A stretch of DNA of 19,119 nt from SCUN01 sp964343975 (GCA_964343975.1 CAYFLU010000055.1:1-19119), one strand, 5' to 3'. Shown: positions 6,375 through 14,201, counted from the first letter of the stretch. Translations and numbers: made by a program. The notes: generated by a model not told the origin, from the letters alone.

Positions 6375-9296
6375 GTCGCTCGAGAGCGCCGGCACGTGGG
6401 TGGTCGTGAGTGCGCGCACTTCGTCGGTCGTGAGTGCGGCGATCTGATCGGTCGTGATGCGGCCGAGGGGCGTCGTGGTGAGCGCGGCGATCTGCGACGT
6501 CGCGAGGGCGGCGATCTGCGTCGTGGTGAGCGCCGGCACCTGGCTGCTCGTGAGCGCGTTGAACTGCTCCGAGCTGAACGCGTTCAGCTGCGCGGTGTCG
6601 AGGCCGGCGAGCTGATCGGTGGCCAGCCACTGCACCTGCGAGGTGGTGAGGGCCGCCACCTGCGTCGTGGTGAGCGCATCTAGATGCGACCCGCCGAGCG
6701 CCTGGATCTGACCGCTGTGCAGCGCGCGCAGCGAGCCGGTGGTGAGGCCCACGATCTGATCGGTCGTGAAGGCCGCCACCTGATCGGTGCGGAGCGCGCG
6801 GATCTGCGCCGTGTAGAGCGCGTCGAGCTGGTCGGTCGAGAGCGCCGCGATCTGCTCCGTGCCGAGCGCGATGAGGTCGAGCGTTTCCATCGCGCGCAGC
6901 TGGTCGGTCGTGAGCGCCTGGATCTGATCCGTGCCGAGCGAGGCCCACTGCGCGGCCGTGAGGGCCACGATGTCGCGGTTCTCGAGGACGGCGATCTGGT
7001 CGGTCGTGAACGCGCGCGCCTGGTTCGTCGTGAGCGCGGCGAGGTTCTTGGCCGTGAGGTTCGAGACCTGATCGGTCGTGAGGGCCGCGACCTGATCGGT
7101 CGTGAAGCCCTGCATCTGCGACGTCGTGAACGCGCCGAGCTGGCCGGCGCGGAGCGCGCGCAGGTCCTCGGTTTCGATGGCCGAGAGCTGCGACGTCGCG
7201 AGCCCGCGTACCTGACTTGTGGTCAGCGCGCCGACCTGGCCGGATGTGAGGGCGATGACCTGGTCACTGGTGAGGGCATTCAGGTCGGCGGTGGTGAACG
7301 CCGTGATCTGCCGCGTCATCAGCGACTGGATCTGATCCGTCGTGAGCGCCTGCACCTGATCGGTGGTGAGCGCCTGCAGTTGCGTGGCCGTGAGACCCTT
7401 CAGCGCCCCCGTGTCGATCGCGGCGACGCGGTCTGTGGCCAGCGCCTGGACCTGATCGGTCGTGAGCGCCATGAGCTGCTTGGACGTGAGCGCGGCCGCC
7501 TGGCCGGTCGTGAGCGCGCCGATCGCGCTGGCGGAGACCGACGCCAGCAGACGGGGATCGAGCGCCGCGATGACATCGGAGGTCAGCGCCGGCAGCTGGT
7601 CGCTCGTGAGCGCGTGCGTCTGCGCCGTCGTGAGGCCCTTGAGCTGGTCGGTCGTGAGCGCGGCGAGCTGATCACTCGTCAGCGCCGAGACCTGGCCGGT
7701 CGTGAGGGCGTGCATCTGGGTGGTCGTGAGCCCGGCGAACTGCGCGGTGCCGAGCGTGCTGACCTGATCGGTGGTGAGCGCCTGAATCTGGCGCGACGTC
7801 AGCGCCGCGAACGCGTCCGACGCGAACGCGCCGAGGTGGTCGCTGTCGAGTGCGACCAGCTGACCGGTGGTGAGCTTCACGGCCTGCGCCGTGGTGATGG
7901 CGCCCATCTGTTCGGTGGTGAGCGCGGCAAACTTCGAGGCGTCGATGTCGGCGAGCTGATCCGTCCGCAGCCCGGCGATCTGGTCCGTCGTCATCGCCGT
8001 GAGCTGATCGGTCGTGAGCGCGGCGATCTGCGCCGTGGTCAAACTCTGCAACCGGCTCGCCGAGAGCGCGCCGATCTGATCGGTCGTCAGCGAGGCGACC
8101 GCCGTGGTCGTGAGCAACGTGAGCTGCGCCTTGCGCAAGCTCGCGATCTGATCGGTCGTGAGCGCCCGTACCTGACCGGTGCTGAACGCGCCCCACTGCG
8201 CGCTCTTGAGGCCCGCGAGGTCCTGAGTTTCGATGGCGGCCACCTGTGAATCGGTGAGCGCGCGGACCTGCGCCGTCGTGAGGCTGCCCGTCTGGCCGCT
8301 GGTGAGCGCGGCGATGAGGTCGGTCGACAGCGCGGCCATGTCGGCCGTCTCGATGGAGGCGATCTGGCGCGTCGTCAACGCCGCCAACTGCGTAGAGGTC
8401 AGACCGTTGAGCTGATCGCTCGAGAACGCGGCGATCTGGCTGTTGGTGAAGCCGGCCAACTGCGCCGCGGAGAGCGTCGAGAGCTGGGCCGTCGTCAATG
8501 CGGCCGCACCCGCCGTGCCGATCGCGGCAAATTCCGCCGCCGACATGGCGCTCAGCTGCGTCGTCGTGAGCGCGCGCAGCTGCGTGGTGGTGAGCGACTG
8601 CACCTGGTTCGCCGACAGCGCGCCGAAGTCCTGCGACTCCATCGCCTGCACCTGCGTGGTGCTGAGACCCGCGACCTGCGCGTACGTGAACGCCGCGACC
8701 TGCGTCCGCGACAGCGACACGATCTGGTCGGTCGTCATCTGACCGAGGTCCGAGACCTCGATCGCTTTGATCTGGCTGACTCGCAGGCTCGCGACCTGAT
8801 CGGTCGTGAGTGACGCCACCTGCGAGCCAGACAAGCCGGCGACCTGCTGCGTCGTGAGCGCGCGCAGCTGATCCGTCGACAACTGCGACAGATGCTCGGT
8901 CGTGAAATGGTTCAAGTCCGCCGTTTCGATGGCGGCAATCTGCGTGGGTTTGAGACCGCCGATCTGATCCGACGTCAGGGCGTTGAGCTGGTCACTCGAG
9001 AGCGCCACCATCTGGCGCTTGTCGAGCATGTTGAGCTGGGCGGTGGTGAGGGCCTGAATCTGATCGGTGGTGAACGCGGCCACGCCTCGCGTGGCCAATC
9101 CCTGCAGCTGTCGCGACGTGAGGCCGACGATGGCGCTCGTGGAGATCGAGGCGATCTGGGCTGTGGTGAGCCCGGCGACCTGTTTGTTCGTCAGCGCCCG
9201 GATTTGATCGGACGAGAAGCCGGAGATGTCCGTCGTGGATGAGACCGACGGCGGCAGGTCGTACAGCGAGCCCGACGCAGGAAATACGCTACCCAT
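6372..9296 (-). CDS. Giant Ser/Thr/Gln-rich octapeptide-repeat protein, N-terminal 974 residues
   Basis: Function unknown. ATG 9296 follows an AG-rich stretch (GAGGGCAGG). The first 26 residues (MGSVFPASGSLYDLPPSVSS...) are not a Sec signal peptide, and no membrane segment is seen. From residue 27 everything is octads such as LTTDQIAA, LTTAQVAG and LSTDQLRA. Leu at 1, Ile/Val/Leu at 6 and Ala/Gly at 8 would form a repeating hydrophobic face; Thr/Ser at 2-3 with Asp and Gln at 4-5 looks like a helix N-cap, so a stack of short helices or another solenoid is possible. I see no Cys and few Lys or Arg, so the chain is probably acidic. Read through both TAGs the protein has 1,653 codons. It is convergent with the GT41 gene, a plausible modifier of its many Ser/Thr. 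Alternatives are a surface adhesin, a matrix fibre or a decaying gene. Similar repeats are sometimes labelled 'heme utilization/adhesion' in databases; that is from memory and not evidence of function. Confidence 0.85.
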   Translation of the reverse strand: MGSVFPASGSLYDLPPSVSSTTDISGFSSDQIRALTNKQVAGLTTAQIASISTSAIVGLTSRQLQGLATRGVAAFTTDQIQALTTAQLNMLDKRQMVALSSDQLNALTSDQIGGLKPTQIAAIETADLNHFTTEHLSQLSTDQLRALTTQQVAGLSGSQVASLTTDQVASLRVSQIKAIEVSDLGQMTTDQIVSLSRTQVAAFTYAQVAGLSTTQVQAMESQDFGALSANQVQSLTTTQLRALTTTQLSAMSAAEFAAIGTAGAAALTTAQLSTLSAAQLAGFTNSQIAAFSSDQLNGLTSTQLAALTTRQIASIETADMAALSTDLIAALTSGQTGSLTTAQVRALTDSQVAAIETQDLAGLKSAQWGAFSTGQVRALTTDQIASLRKAQLTLLTTTAVASLTTDQIGALSASRLQSLTTAQIAALTTDQLTAMTTDQIAGLRTDQLADIDASKFAALTTEQMGAITTAQAVKLTTGQLVALDSDHLGAFASDAFAALTSRQIQALTTDQVSTLGTAQFAGLTTTQMHALTTGQVSALTSDQLAALTTDQLKGLTTAQTHALTSDQLPALTSDVIAALDPRLLASVSASAIGALTTGQAAALTSKQLMALTTDQVQALATDRVAAIDTGALKGLTATQLQALTTDQVQALTTDQIQSLMTRQITAFTTADLNALTSDQVIALTSGQVGALTTSQVRGLATSQLSAIETEDLRALRAGQLGAFTTSQMQGFTTDQVAALTTDQVSNLTAKNLAALTTNQARAFTTDQIAVLENRDIVALTAAQWASLGTDQIQALTTDQLRAMETLDLIALGTEQIAALSTDQLDALYTAQIRALRTDQVAAFTTDQIVGLTTGSLRALHSGQIQALGGSHLDALTTTQVAALTTSQVQWLATDQLAGLDTAQLNAFSSEQFNALTSSQVPALTTTQIAALATSQIAALTTTPLGRITTDQIAALTTDEVRALTTTHVPALSSD

Positions 9297-9596
9297 TTAC
9301 CTGCCCTCTGTGGTGTCGGACAAGCGACAGCGATGTCGGGCAGCCGGACGCCCGGCTGGCCTGTTGACCTTCACGTGTGGCGAATTCCCTAGGGAAGTTC
9401 GCGCTGCTGCGTGCTCGCCCTACCAACACGCCCAGGGGAAGTGCAGGATCTGTACCTAACCGGCACGTACCGGTAATCGTTGCCCGTCCGGCAGGAAGTT
9501 TCTGCCGGTCTTCTGCGAACGCCTCCCTCTAAACTACTGAAGAGAAAAGAGATGAATGGCGCTTTCGGGTGGGGGACGACGCCATAGAATCGGCAG
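9297..9596. promoter_or_regulatory. Divergent intergenic region with three inverted repeats
   Basis: 300 bp between the octad-repeat gene (-) and the M28 peptidase (+), with no supported gene. It holds the perfect 12-bp palindrome TTCCCTAGGGAA at 9385-9396, the core of a longer imperfect dyad. It also has ACCGG-6-CCGGT at 9459-9474 and a perfect 7-bp hairpin CCGGCAG/CTGCCGG with loop GAAGTTT at 9488-9508. These could be operator sites or leader structures for the long repeat gene. A -10-like TAGAAT at 9585-9590 lies 6 nt before the M28 start. No convincing -35 partner was found for either direction. Confidence 0.45.
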
Positions 9597-11171
9597 ATGC
9601 CCTTCACAACCGTTCGACGTCTGCTGAAGAACCGCGCCGGGCTCGTGGCGGTCACCCTGCTCGCCGCGAGCGCGGCGCTCGTGGCGTACGCCGAGCCGGT
9701 CGACGACGCGATGATCGCAAAGATCAAGATGGAGGGCTTTCAGCGTTCAAAAGTGATGACCACGCTGAGCTGGCTCGCCGATGTGTACGGACCGCGGCTC
9801 ACGGGCTCACCGGCGGCGCGCCGCGCGGGCGAGTGGGCGGTCGGGCAGCTGAACGAGTGGGGATTGAAGAAGGTCGCGCTTGAGTCGTACGGGCCGACGG
9901 GGCGCGGCTGGACGGCCGAGCGCTTCGACCTGTCGATGCAGTCCACGCAGTGGACGCGACTGATCGGCTATCCGAAGGCGTTCTCGCCGTCGCTGGCCGC
10001 ACCGCTCACCGGCACGCCCATCGTCGTGGAGGTGAAGTCGAAGGACGACTTCGCGAAGTATCGCGGGAAGCTCCGCGGCGCGATCGTGATGAACGGACGC
10101 CCCGATCCCAAAGACATCGGCTTCGAGCCCGAAGCGCGGCGACTCACCGATGCGGAGTTGGCCAAGCAGGCGGCCGAGCAGAAGCCGGCGCCCGCCGGTG
10201 GTGACGCGCCGGCGTCGTACTGGGATGAGGAAGACGACTGGCTGAAGAGTTTGGACAAGCAGATCGAGATCCTGAAGTTCTTCGCCGCGGAAGGGATTGG
10301 CGCGCTCGTCGAGCCGAGTGCCACGGCCGAGGTGGTGCGAGTGGGCGGCTTCTACGATCATCTGTGGCAGCCGACGTTCCCCGGCTTCGTGATCGCGCGC
10401 GAGCAGTACGGTCGAATTGTGCGCATGCTTGATCTGAAGCAACCGGTGACGCTGTCGCTGTCGTTGACCGCGTCCTTTGTCGACAAGGCTGACGGTTTCA
10501 ACGTGATCGCTGAAATTCCGGGTGCCGATCCGTCGCTGGCGGCGGAAGTGGTCATGCTCGGTGGCCATTTCGATTCGTGGCACACCGGGACGGGCGCCAC
10601 CGACAACGGCGCGGGGAGTGCCGTGGCCATGGAGGCCGTGCGCATCCTGACGGCGATCGGCGCGAAACCGAAACGCACGATCCGGCTGGGGCTCTGGACC
10701 GGGGAAGAGCAGGACTACTTCGGGTCGATGGGGTATGTCATGCAGCACTTCGGCGACCCGAAGACCATGGCGCTCAAGGCCGAACACAAGACGTTGTCGG
10801 CGTATTTCAATCTCGACAACGGCGCCGGGCGCATCCGTGGCGTCAACCTGCAGGGGAACGAGTCGGCGCGGTCGATCTTCGAGGCCTGGCTGCGGCCGTT
10901 CGCCTACCTCGGCGCCTCCACGGTGACCACGCTCAATACCGGTGGCACCGATCACATGTCGTTCGATGCGGTTGGCCTGCCGGGCTTCCAGTTCATTCAG
11001 GATCCGCTGAACTACGAATCGCGGACGCACCATACCAATCTGGATGTGTATGAAGAGGTGGTGCCGGCCGATCTCGAGCAGGCGTCGGTGATTCTGGCGA
11101 GCGTGGTGTGGCACGCGGCGAACCGCGACGGCCTCATGCCGCGCAAGCCGCTGCCGTCAGCGCGGAAGTGA
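9597..11171 (+). CDS. Secreted M28-family zinc metallopeptidase (carboxypeptidase Q-like, with PA-type insert)
   Basis: 524-residue exopeptidase exported through an N-terminal hydrophobic signal (RAGLVAVTLLAASAALVAYA). M28 enzymes bind two zinc ions and remove terminal residues or dipeptides. The zinc and catalytic residues are visible: His 324 in GGHFDSWHTG, bridging Asp 336 in TGATDNGAG, Glu 370/371 in WTGEEQ, Asp 407 in NLDNGAG and the C-terminal His 478/479 in RTHHTNLD. Residues ~115-300 resemble the protease-associated insert of the PGCP/carboxypeptidase Q group (GKLRGAIVMNGRPDP, GIGALVEPSA). The length is typical. ATG 9597 has no clear Shine-Dalgarno, but TAGAAT sits 6 nt upstream, which fits a leaderless message. 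Its last 15 nt overlap the convergent PAS gene. Confidence 0.93.
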   Translation: MPFTTVRRLLKNRAGLVAVTLLAASAALVAYAEPVDDAMIAKIKMEGFQRSKVMTTLSWLADVYGPRLTGSPAARRAGEWAVGQLNEWGLKKVALESYGPTGRGWTAERFDLSMQSTQWTRLIGYPKAFSPSLAAPLTGTPIVVEVKSKDDFAKYRGKLRGAIVMNGRPDPKDIGFEPEARRLTDAELAKQAAEQKPAPAGGDAPASYWDEEDDWLKSLDKQIEILKFFAAEGIGALVEPSATAEVVRVGGFYDHLWQPTFPGFVIAREQYGRIVRMLDLKQPVTLSLSLTASFVDKADGFNVIAEIPGADPSLAAEVVMLGGHFDSWHTGTGATDNGAGSAVAMEAVRILTAIGAKPKRTIRLGLWTGEEQDYFGSMGYVMQHFGDPKTMALKAEHKTLSAYFNLDNGAGRIRGVNLQGNESARSIFEAWLRPFAYLGASTVTTLNTGGTDHMSFDAVGLPGFQFIQDPLNYESRTHHTNLDVYEEVVPADLEQASVILASVVWHAANRDGLMPRKPLPSARK

Positions 11172-11729
11172 GATCGGGCCCACGCTTGGGCCCGACGGCG
11201 TGATCGTCGCCTTCGCGAGTGTCATGTCATCGATGCGCAGGAGGACGGTCGGGCCGACCTTCTCGGTTGAGATGAGATAGCGCGTGCGCCACGTCGCCGG
11301 GTGCGCGTATGCGTTGTGCTGGCGGATCCACGCCGGCACGCGCGTGAACGGTTGGCCGGTCTCGGCCGTTTCGCGCACGCAATTCCGGATGGCGCAGGCG
11401 AGGCAATGCACCGTATGGCCGCACCCCTGCGGGAGCTTTGCATTCGCGCATTCGATCACGTCGCCGGCCAAACTGCCGCGCACCTGTTCTGCCGTCATGT
11501 TCAGCTGGGCCAACACCGAGTCGCTCGCATCAAGCACATGCGCGTCGTCATCGACGACGAGGATGGGTTTGCCGAGGGAGTTCAGCAGCGTGCGGAGCGA
11601 GTGATCGCGCTTGGTGAAGAAGTAGTCGGCGCACTCCGGGCAGATGCCGTGCGTGATATCGCCACGTGTGGGGGTGGCGGTGGGGGCGGGTGTCAGGTCC
11701 TTCTGACACCAGGCGCATTGCACGTGCAT
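11157..11729 (-). CDS. Cys-rich PAS-domain protein with N-terminal zinc-ribbon-like motif
   Basis: 190-residue soluble protein, probably a small sensor. ATG 11729 has GAGG ~6 nt upstream; the frame stays open far beyond (to 13091), but that part lies opposite another gene and is not coding. Residues 5-33 contain CAWC and CPEC, a four-Cys zinc-ribbon-like site. Residues ~45-150 form a PAS domain (LLNSLGKPILVVDDDAHVLDAS, LAQLNMTAEQVRG). A second Cys set, C94, C103, C109 and C112 (GCGHTVHCLACAIRN), is embedded in the PAS and might bind metal or an Fe-S cluster or sense redox. There is no kinase or output domain, so it may act through a partner or as a stand-alone sensor. The 3' end overlaps the M28 gene by 15 bp. 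Confidence 0.85.
   Translation of the reverse strand: MHVQCAWCQKDLTPAPTATPTRGDITHGICPECADYFFTKRDHSLRTLLNSLGKPILVVDDDAHVLDASDSVLAQLNMTAEQVRGSLAGDVIECANAKLPQGCGHTVHCLACAIRNCVRETAETGQPFTRVPAWIRQHNAYAHPATWRTRYLISTEKVGPTVLLRIDDMTLAKATITPSGPSVGPISLPR
11174..11195 (+). terminator. Hairpin just after the M28 stop codon
   Basis: Perfect 9-bp inverted repeat TCGGGCCCA, loop CGCT, TGGGCCCGA, starting 3 nt after the M28 stop. It lies inside the 3' end of the convergent PAS coding sequence. No T-run follows, so termination is inferred from position and stem strength only. Confidence 0.5.
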
Positions 11730-11775
11730 CGACGCCTCACTCCGGCCGCGCGCTGAAGGCGACCGTCGTGGATCT

Positions 11776-11804
11776 ACGGTAGCCACGCCGGTGTGGACGG
11801 TCAA
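11776..11804 (-). promoter_or_regulatory. Candidate sigma70-type promoter for the PAS gene
   Basis: On the minus strand TTGACC (11804-11799) is separated by exactly 17 nt from TACCGT (11781-11776), placing a start ~40 nt upstream of the PAS ATG. The -10 match is partial. A perfect palindrome CGGATATCCG at 11808-11817 lies directly upstream and could be an operator shared with the divergent DUF2236 gene. Confidence 0.4.
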
Positions 11805-11873
11805 CGTCGGATATCCGGCAACCGCGGCGCTGCCGTGAATCCGTGGGTGTGCCTGCCGCGTCATAAGATCGTT

Positions 11874-12785
11874 GTGTCCGTGTTCCGTTTCATCACCACG
11901 CCCATTGCCAATCGATTCCGCGAAACTGTGTCGGGTGCCTCCGACGGCGTGCCGCCCTGGGCGCGCGCCATGTCCGAGGGGCACGATGCCGGGTTGTTTG
12001 GTCCGGACTCCGCGGTGTGGGAAGTGCACGGTTCGGTCTCGACGCTCGTTGGCGGGATCCGCGCCCTGTTGCTGCAGGCCGCACATCCGGCCGCGCTCAC
12101 GGGCGTGACGGAGCATTCGCGCTACGAATCCGATCCGCTCGGACGCCTCGCCGGCACCACGCGCTGGTTGACGGTGACGACGTTCGGCGCCACAGAGGTG
12201 GTGGCGCGTGAGGCCGCCCGTGTGAATGCGATGCACACGAAGGTCACGGGCGAGTACGGCGATCGCGGTGGCGCCACGCGGCCGTACGCCGCGCGCGATC
12301 CGCGGTTTCTCCTGTGGGTGCACTGCGCGTTCACCGACTCGTTCTTGAAGGCCCATCAGCGGCTCGGCATGCCGCTCAAGCACGGGGCCGACCGCTACGT
12401 CGCGGAGTGGAGCCGCAGCGCGGAACCGCTGGGACTCACCGCGGCGCCGATGAGCGTCGCTGAACTGGAATCGACGCTGCAGGACTTCCGCGCGCGCGAC
12501 CTCGTGGCGACCGAGACGACGCGGCGCGTGGTGCGCTTCATCCTGCACCCGCCCTTCAGCCGCGCCGGCCTCGTCTTCTATCGCATTCTCGCGAACGCCG
12601 CGATCGCCACGTTGGATCCGCAGGATCGGGCGCTGCTGGGACTCCCGGAGAAAAGCGACGTGTGGCTGCGCATGGCCTACTACGGCCTGCGCGTCCTGAG
12701 CGCGATCCTCGGGCATGAATCGCCGAGCCAGAAACTCGCGCGGGAACGCATCGCCCGTCTGGCGCAGGCCCGCACGTCCGCGTAA
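11874..12785 (+). CDS. DUF2236 / MpaB-type oxygenase-like protein
   Basis: About 303-residue protein of the MpaB/rubber-oxygenase-like (DUF2236) family, whose characterised members are histidine-ligated heme oxygenases; the substrate here is unknown. The hallmark is near the N-terminus: VHGSVSTLVGGIRALLLQAAHPAALTGV, then YESDPLGRLAGTTRWLTVTTFG, NAMHTKVTGE and WVHCAFTDSF. Conserved histidines in AAHP, NAMH and WVHC are the likely heme or metal ligands. There is no signal peptide. The start is uncertain: the frame is open from GTG 11793, but the first residues then look non-coding. GTG 11874 (or 11880) is preferred because the -10-like TAAGAT at 11864-11869 lies just ahead. It ends TAA at 12783-12785, 9 nt before the M24 gene. 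Confidence 0.8.
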   Translation: MSVFRFITTPIANRFRETVSGASDGVPPWARAMSEGHDAGLFGPDSAVWEVHGSVSTLVGGIRALLLQAAHPAALTGVTEHSRYESDPLGRLAGTTRWLTVTTFGATEVVAREAARVNAMHTKVTGEYGDRGGATRPYAARDPRFLLWVHCAFTDSFLKAHQRLGMPLKHGADRYVAEWSRSAEPLGLTAAPMSVAELESTLQDFRARDLVATETTRRVVRFILHPPFSRAGLVFYRILANAAIATLDPQDRALLGLPEKSDVWLRMAYYGLRVLSAILGHESPSQKLARERIARLAQARTSA

Positions 12786-12794
12786 GATCGCCGC

Positions 12795-14201
12795 ATGCAT
12801 CGCATGCGCTTCGCCGTCCTCATGGCCGTCGTCGTGGCTGTGGCCGAGTTGGCTGCTCAGCCGGTCTTTCGCGGCACCGACATCTTTCCCCCCGAGGAGT
12901 TCGCCGCGCGCCGCGCGCAAGTGATGGCGCAGATCGGCGACGGCGTCGCGATCGTGCTCGGCACGACCGAGCCGCCTGGCGAGATGCCGTTCCGCCAGAA
13001 CAGCCAGTTCTTCTATCTCACCGGCGTGACCGAGCCGCGCGCGAGCGTGATCATCGACGGGCGCGCGAAGACGACCACGGTGTTCCTGCAACCGCGCACG
13101 CCGACGCAGGAGAACAGCCAGTACGGCCCGGGCATGGGACCGGGCGGCGCGGCCGCGAAGGCGCTCGGTGTGGAGGCGGCGGTGGATCGCGCCGGGTTCA
13201 CGGCGGCGATCACCGCGCTCGCCGAGGCCAAGCGCACGATCTATACGCCATTTGCGGCGGAAGTGCTCGGAAGCCAGAGCCAGGGCGACCCGACCCGGCT
13301 GTGGGCCAACAACGCCAAGGATCCCTGGGACGGCCGAGATTCACGCGAGGCGACGTTCATCGCGAAGCTGAAGGCCGCCGCGCCGGGTTCCGAGATCAAG
13401 AATCTCGACCCGATCGTGAACGCGATGCGCGCAGTGAAGAGCCCGCGCGAGATCGCCATCATCCGTGAGGCGACGAAGATCACAGGCGATGCGATCATCG
13501 CCGCGATGAAGGCGACCCGCCCGGGCATGTTCGAGTACGAACTGCAGGCGAGCGCGGAATATGTCTTCAAGAAGGGCGGCGCGCTCGGCGCCTCGTATTT
13601 CGCGTTGATCGCCACTGGCCCCAACACCTACTACACGCACTACAACGCGAATACGTCCAAGCTGATGGACGGCGACCTCGTGCAGTTCGACTACGCGCCC
13701 GACTTCAAGTACTACCAGTCGGATGTGACGCGCGTGTTTCCCGCCAACGGGAAGTTCACGCCGCGGCAGAAGGAAATGTACGAGATCTACCTCAAGCTCT
13801 ATCAGGCGGTGCTGACGTCGATTCAGATCCACAAGACGCCGGCCGAGTGTGTGAAGGACGCGCTCGTGAAAATGGATGCGGCCATGGCCAGTCATCGGTT
13901 CACCGATCCGCGGATCAAAGCGGCGGCGCAGAAGATGGTGGATGGCTACCGGTCACGTCAGGCGACCACGCGGAGTTTGGGGCACAACGTCGGGCTGGAA
14001 GTGCACGACGTGGGTGGCCTGCAGGCCGACACGTTCGAGCCCGGCCGCATCTTCACGATCGAGCCGCAGTTCCGCATTGAAGAAGAGCACCTCGGCATCC
14101 GGCTCGAGGACATGATTCTCATCACCAACACGGGCGTGGAGGTGCTGTCGGCCTACCTTCCGATCTCGGTGGCGGACATCGAGCGGACGATGCGTCGATG
14201 A
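12795..14201 (+). CDS. Secreted M24-family aminopeptidase P-like metallopeptidase
   Basis: 468-residue Xaa-Pro aminopeptidase-like enzyme with an N-terminal signal peptide (MRFAVLMAVVVAVAELAAQ), so it acts in the periplasm or outside. It has the creatinase-like N-domain (ARRAQVMAQIGDGVAIVLG, NSQFFYLTGVTEPRA) and the pita-bread catalytic domain. All five metal ligands are present: Asp 299 and Asp 310 (FDYAPDFKYYQSDVTR), His 397 (LGHNVGLEVHDVG), Glu 423 (TIEPQF) and Glu 438 (RLEDMI), with His 404 as the likely second catalytic His. It probably removes N-terminal residues preceding proline. The ATG follows TAAGAT by 6 nt with no Shine-Dalgarno. The last four bases ATGA overlap the start of the Cys-cluster gene. 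With the M28 enzyme it suggests growth on exogenous peptides. Confidence 0.93.
   Translation: MHRMRFAVLMAVVVAVAELAAQPVFRGTDIFPPEEFAARRAQVMAQIGDGVAIVLGTTEPPGEMPFRQNSQFFYLTGVTEPRASVIIDGRAKTTTVFLQPRTPTQENSQYGPGMGPGGAAAKALGVEAAVDRAGFTAAITALAEAKRTIYTPFAAEVLGSQSQGDPTRLWANNAKDPWDGRDSREATFIAKLKAAAPGSEIKNLDPIVNAMRAVKSPREIAIIREATKITGDAIIAAMKATRPGMFEYELQASAEYVFKKGGALGASYFALIATGPNTYYTHYNANTSKLMDGDLVQFDYAPDFKYYQSDVTRVFPANGKFTPRQKEMYEIYLKLYQAVLTSIQIHKTPAECVKDALVKMDAAMASHRFTDPRIKAAAQKMVDGYRSRQATTRSLGHNVGLEVHDVGGLQADTFEPGRIFTIEPQFRIEEEHLGIRLEDMILITNTGVEVLSAYLPISVADIERTMRR

Larger units (their letters stand above)
4347..9218 (-). repeat. Array of 203 octapeptide (24-nt) coding repeats in perfect register
   Basis: Counting from residue 27 of the protein, 4,872 nt divide exactly into 203 units of 24 nt, with no unit gained or lost out of phase. 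The consensus octad is Leu, Thr/Ser, Thr/Ser, Asp/Thr/Ala/Ser, Gln, Ile/Val/Leu, variable, Ala/Gly. On the + strand the commonest core reads CTGATCGGTCGTGAGCGC. Register was checked by hand: the Ile/Leu-Glu-Thr-Ala-Asp variant octads at 8930 and 4970 are 3,960 nt apart, which is 165 x 24. Many acidic variant octads recur every 288 nt (12 octads) in the N-terminal half, suggesting growth by block duplication. The two TAG codons (6372-6374, 4902-4904) keep the phase. Confidence 0.95.

Noticed and set aside
4096..6948. Long (950 codons) alternative reading frame on the minus strand across the octad array, rich in His, Arg, Asp and Ala
   Set aside because: A 24-nt repeat free of stops in one frame tends to be free of stops in others. 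It also runs past the natural end of the repeat gene into the 3' end of the GT41 gene, and has no sensible start or domain.
4860..8249. Antisense frames of 475 and 521 codons on the plus strand (Arg/Glu/Gly-rich repeats)
   Set aside because: Mirror frames of the octad array; the composition is the reverse complement of the repeat, with no ribosome site, signal or recognisable domain.
4347..9218. CRISPR-like or satellite repeat array
   Set aside because: Units are contiguous 24-mers without spacers, in phase with a reading frame, and vary mostly in synonymous or conservative ways; this is coding repetition.
11730..13091. Upstream extension of the PAS frame by 454 codons on the minus strand
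   Set aside because: It lies opposite the DUF2236 oxygenase and M24 genes; the low-complexity Arg/His composition is typical of a shadow frame, and ATG 11729 has its own ribosome site.
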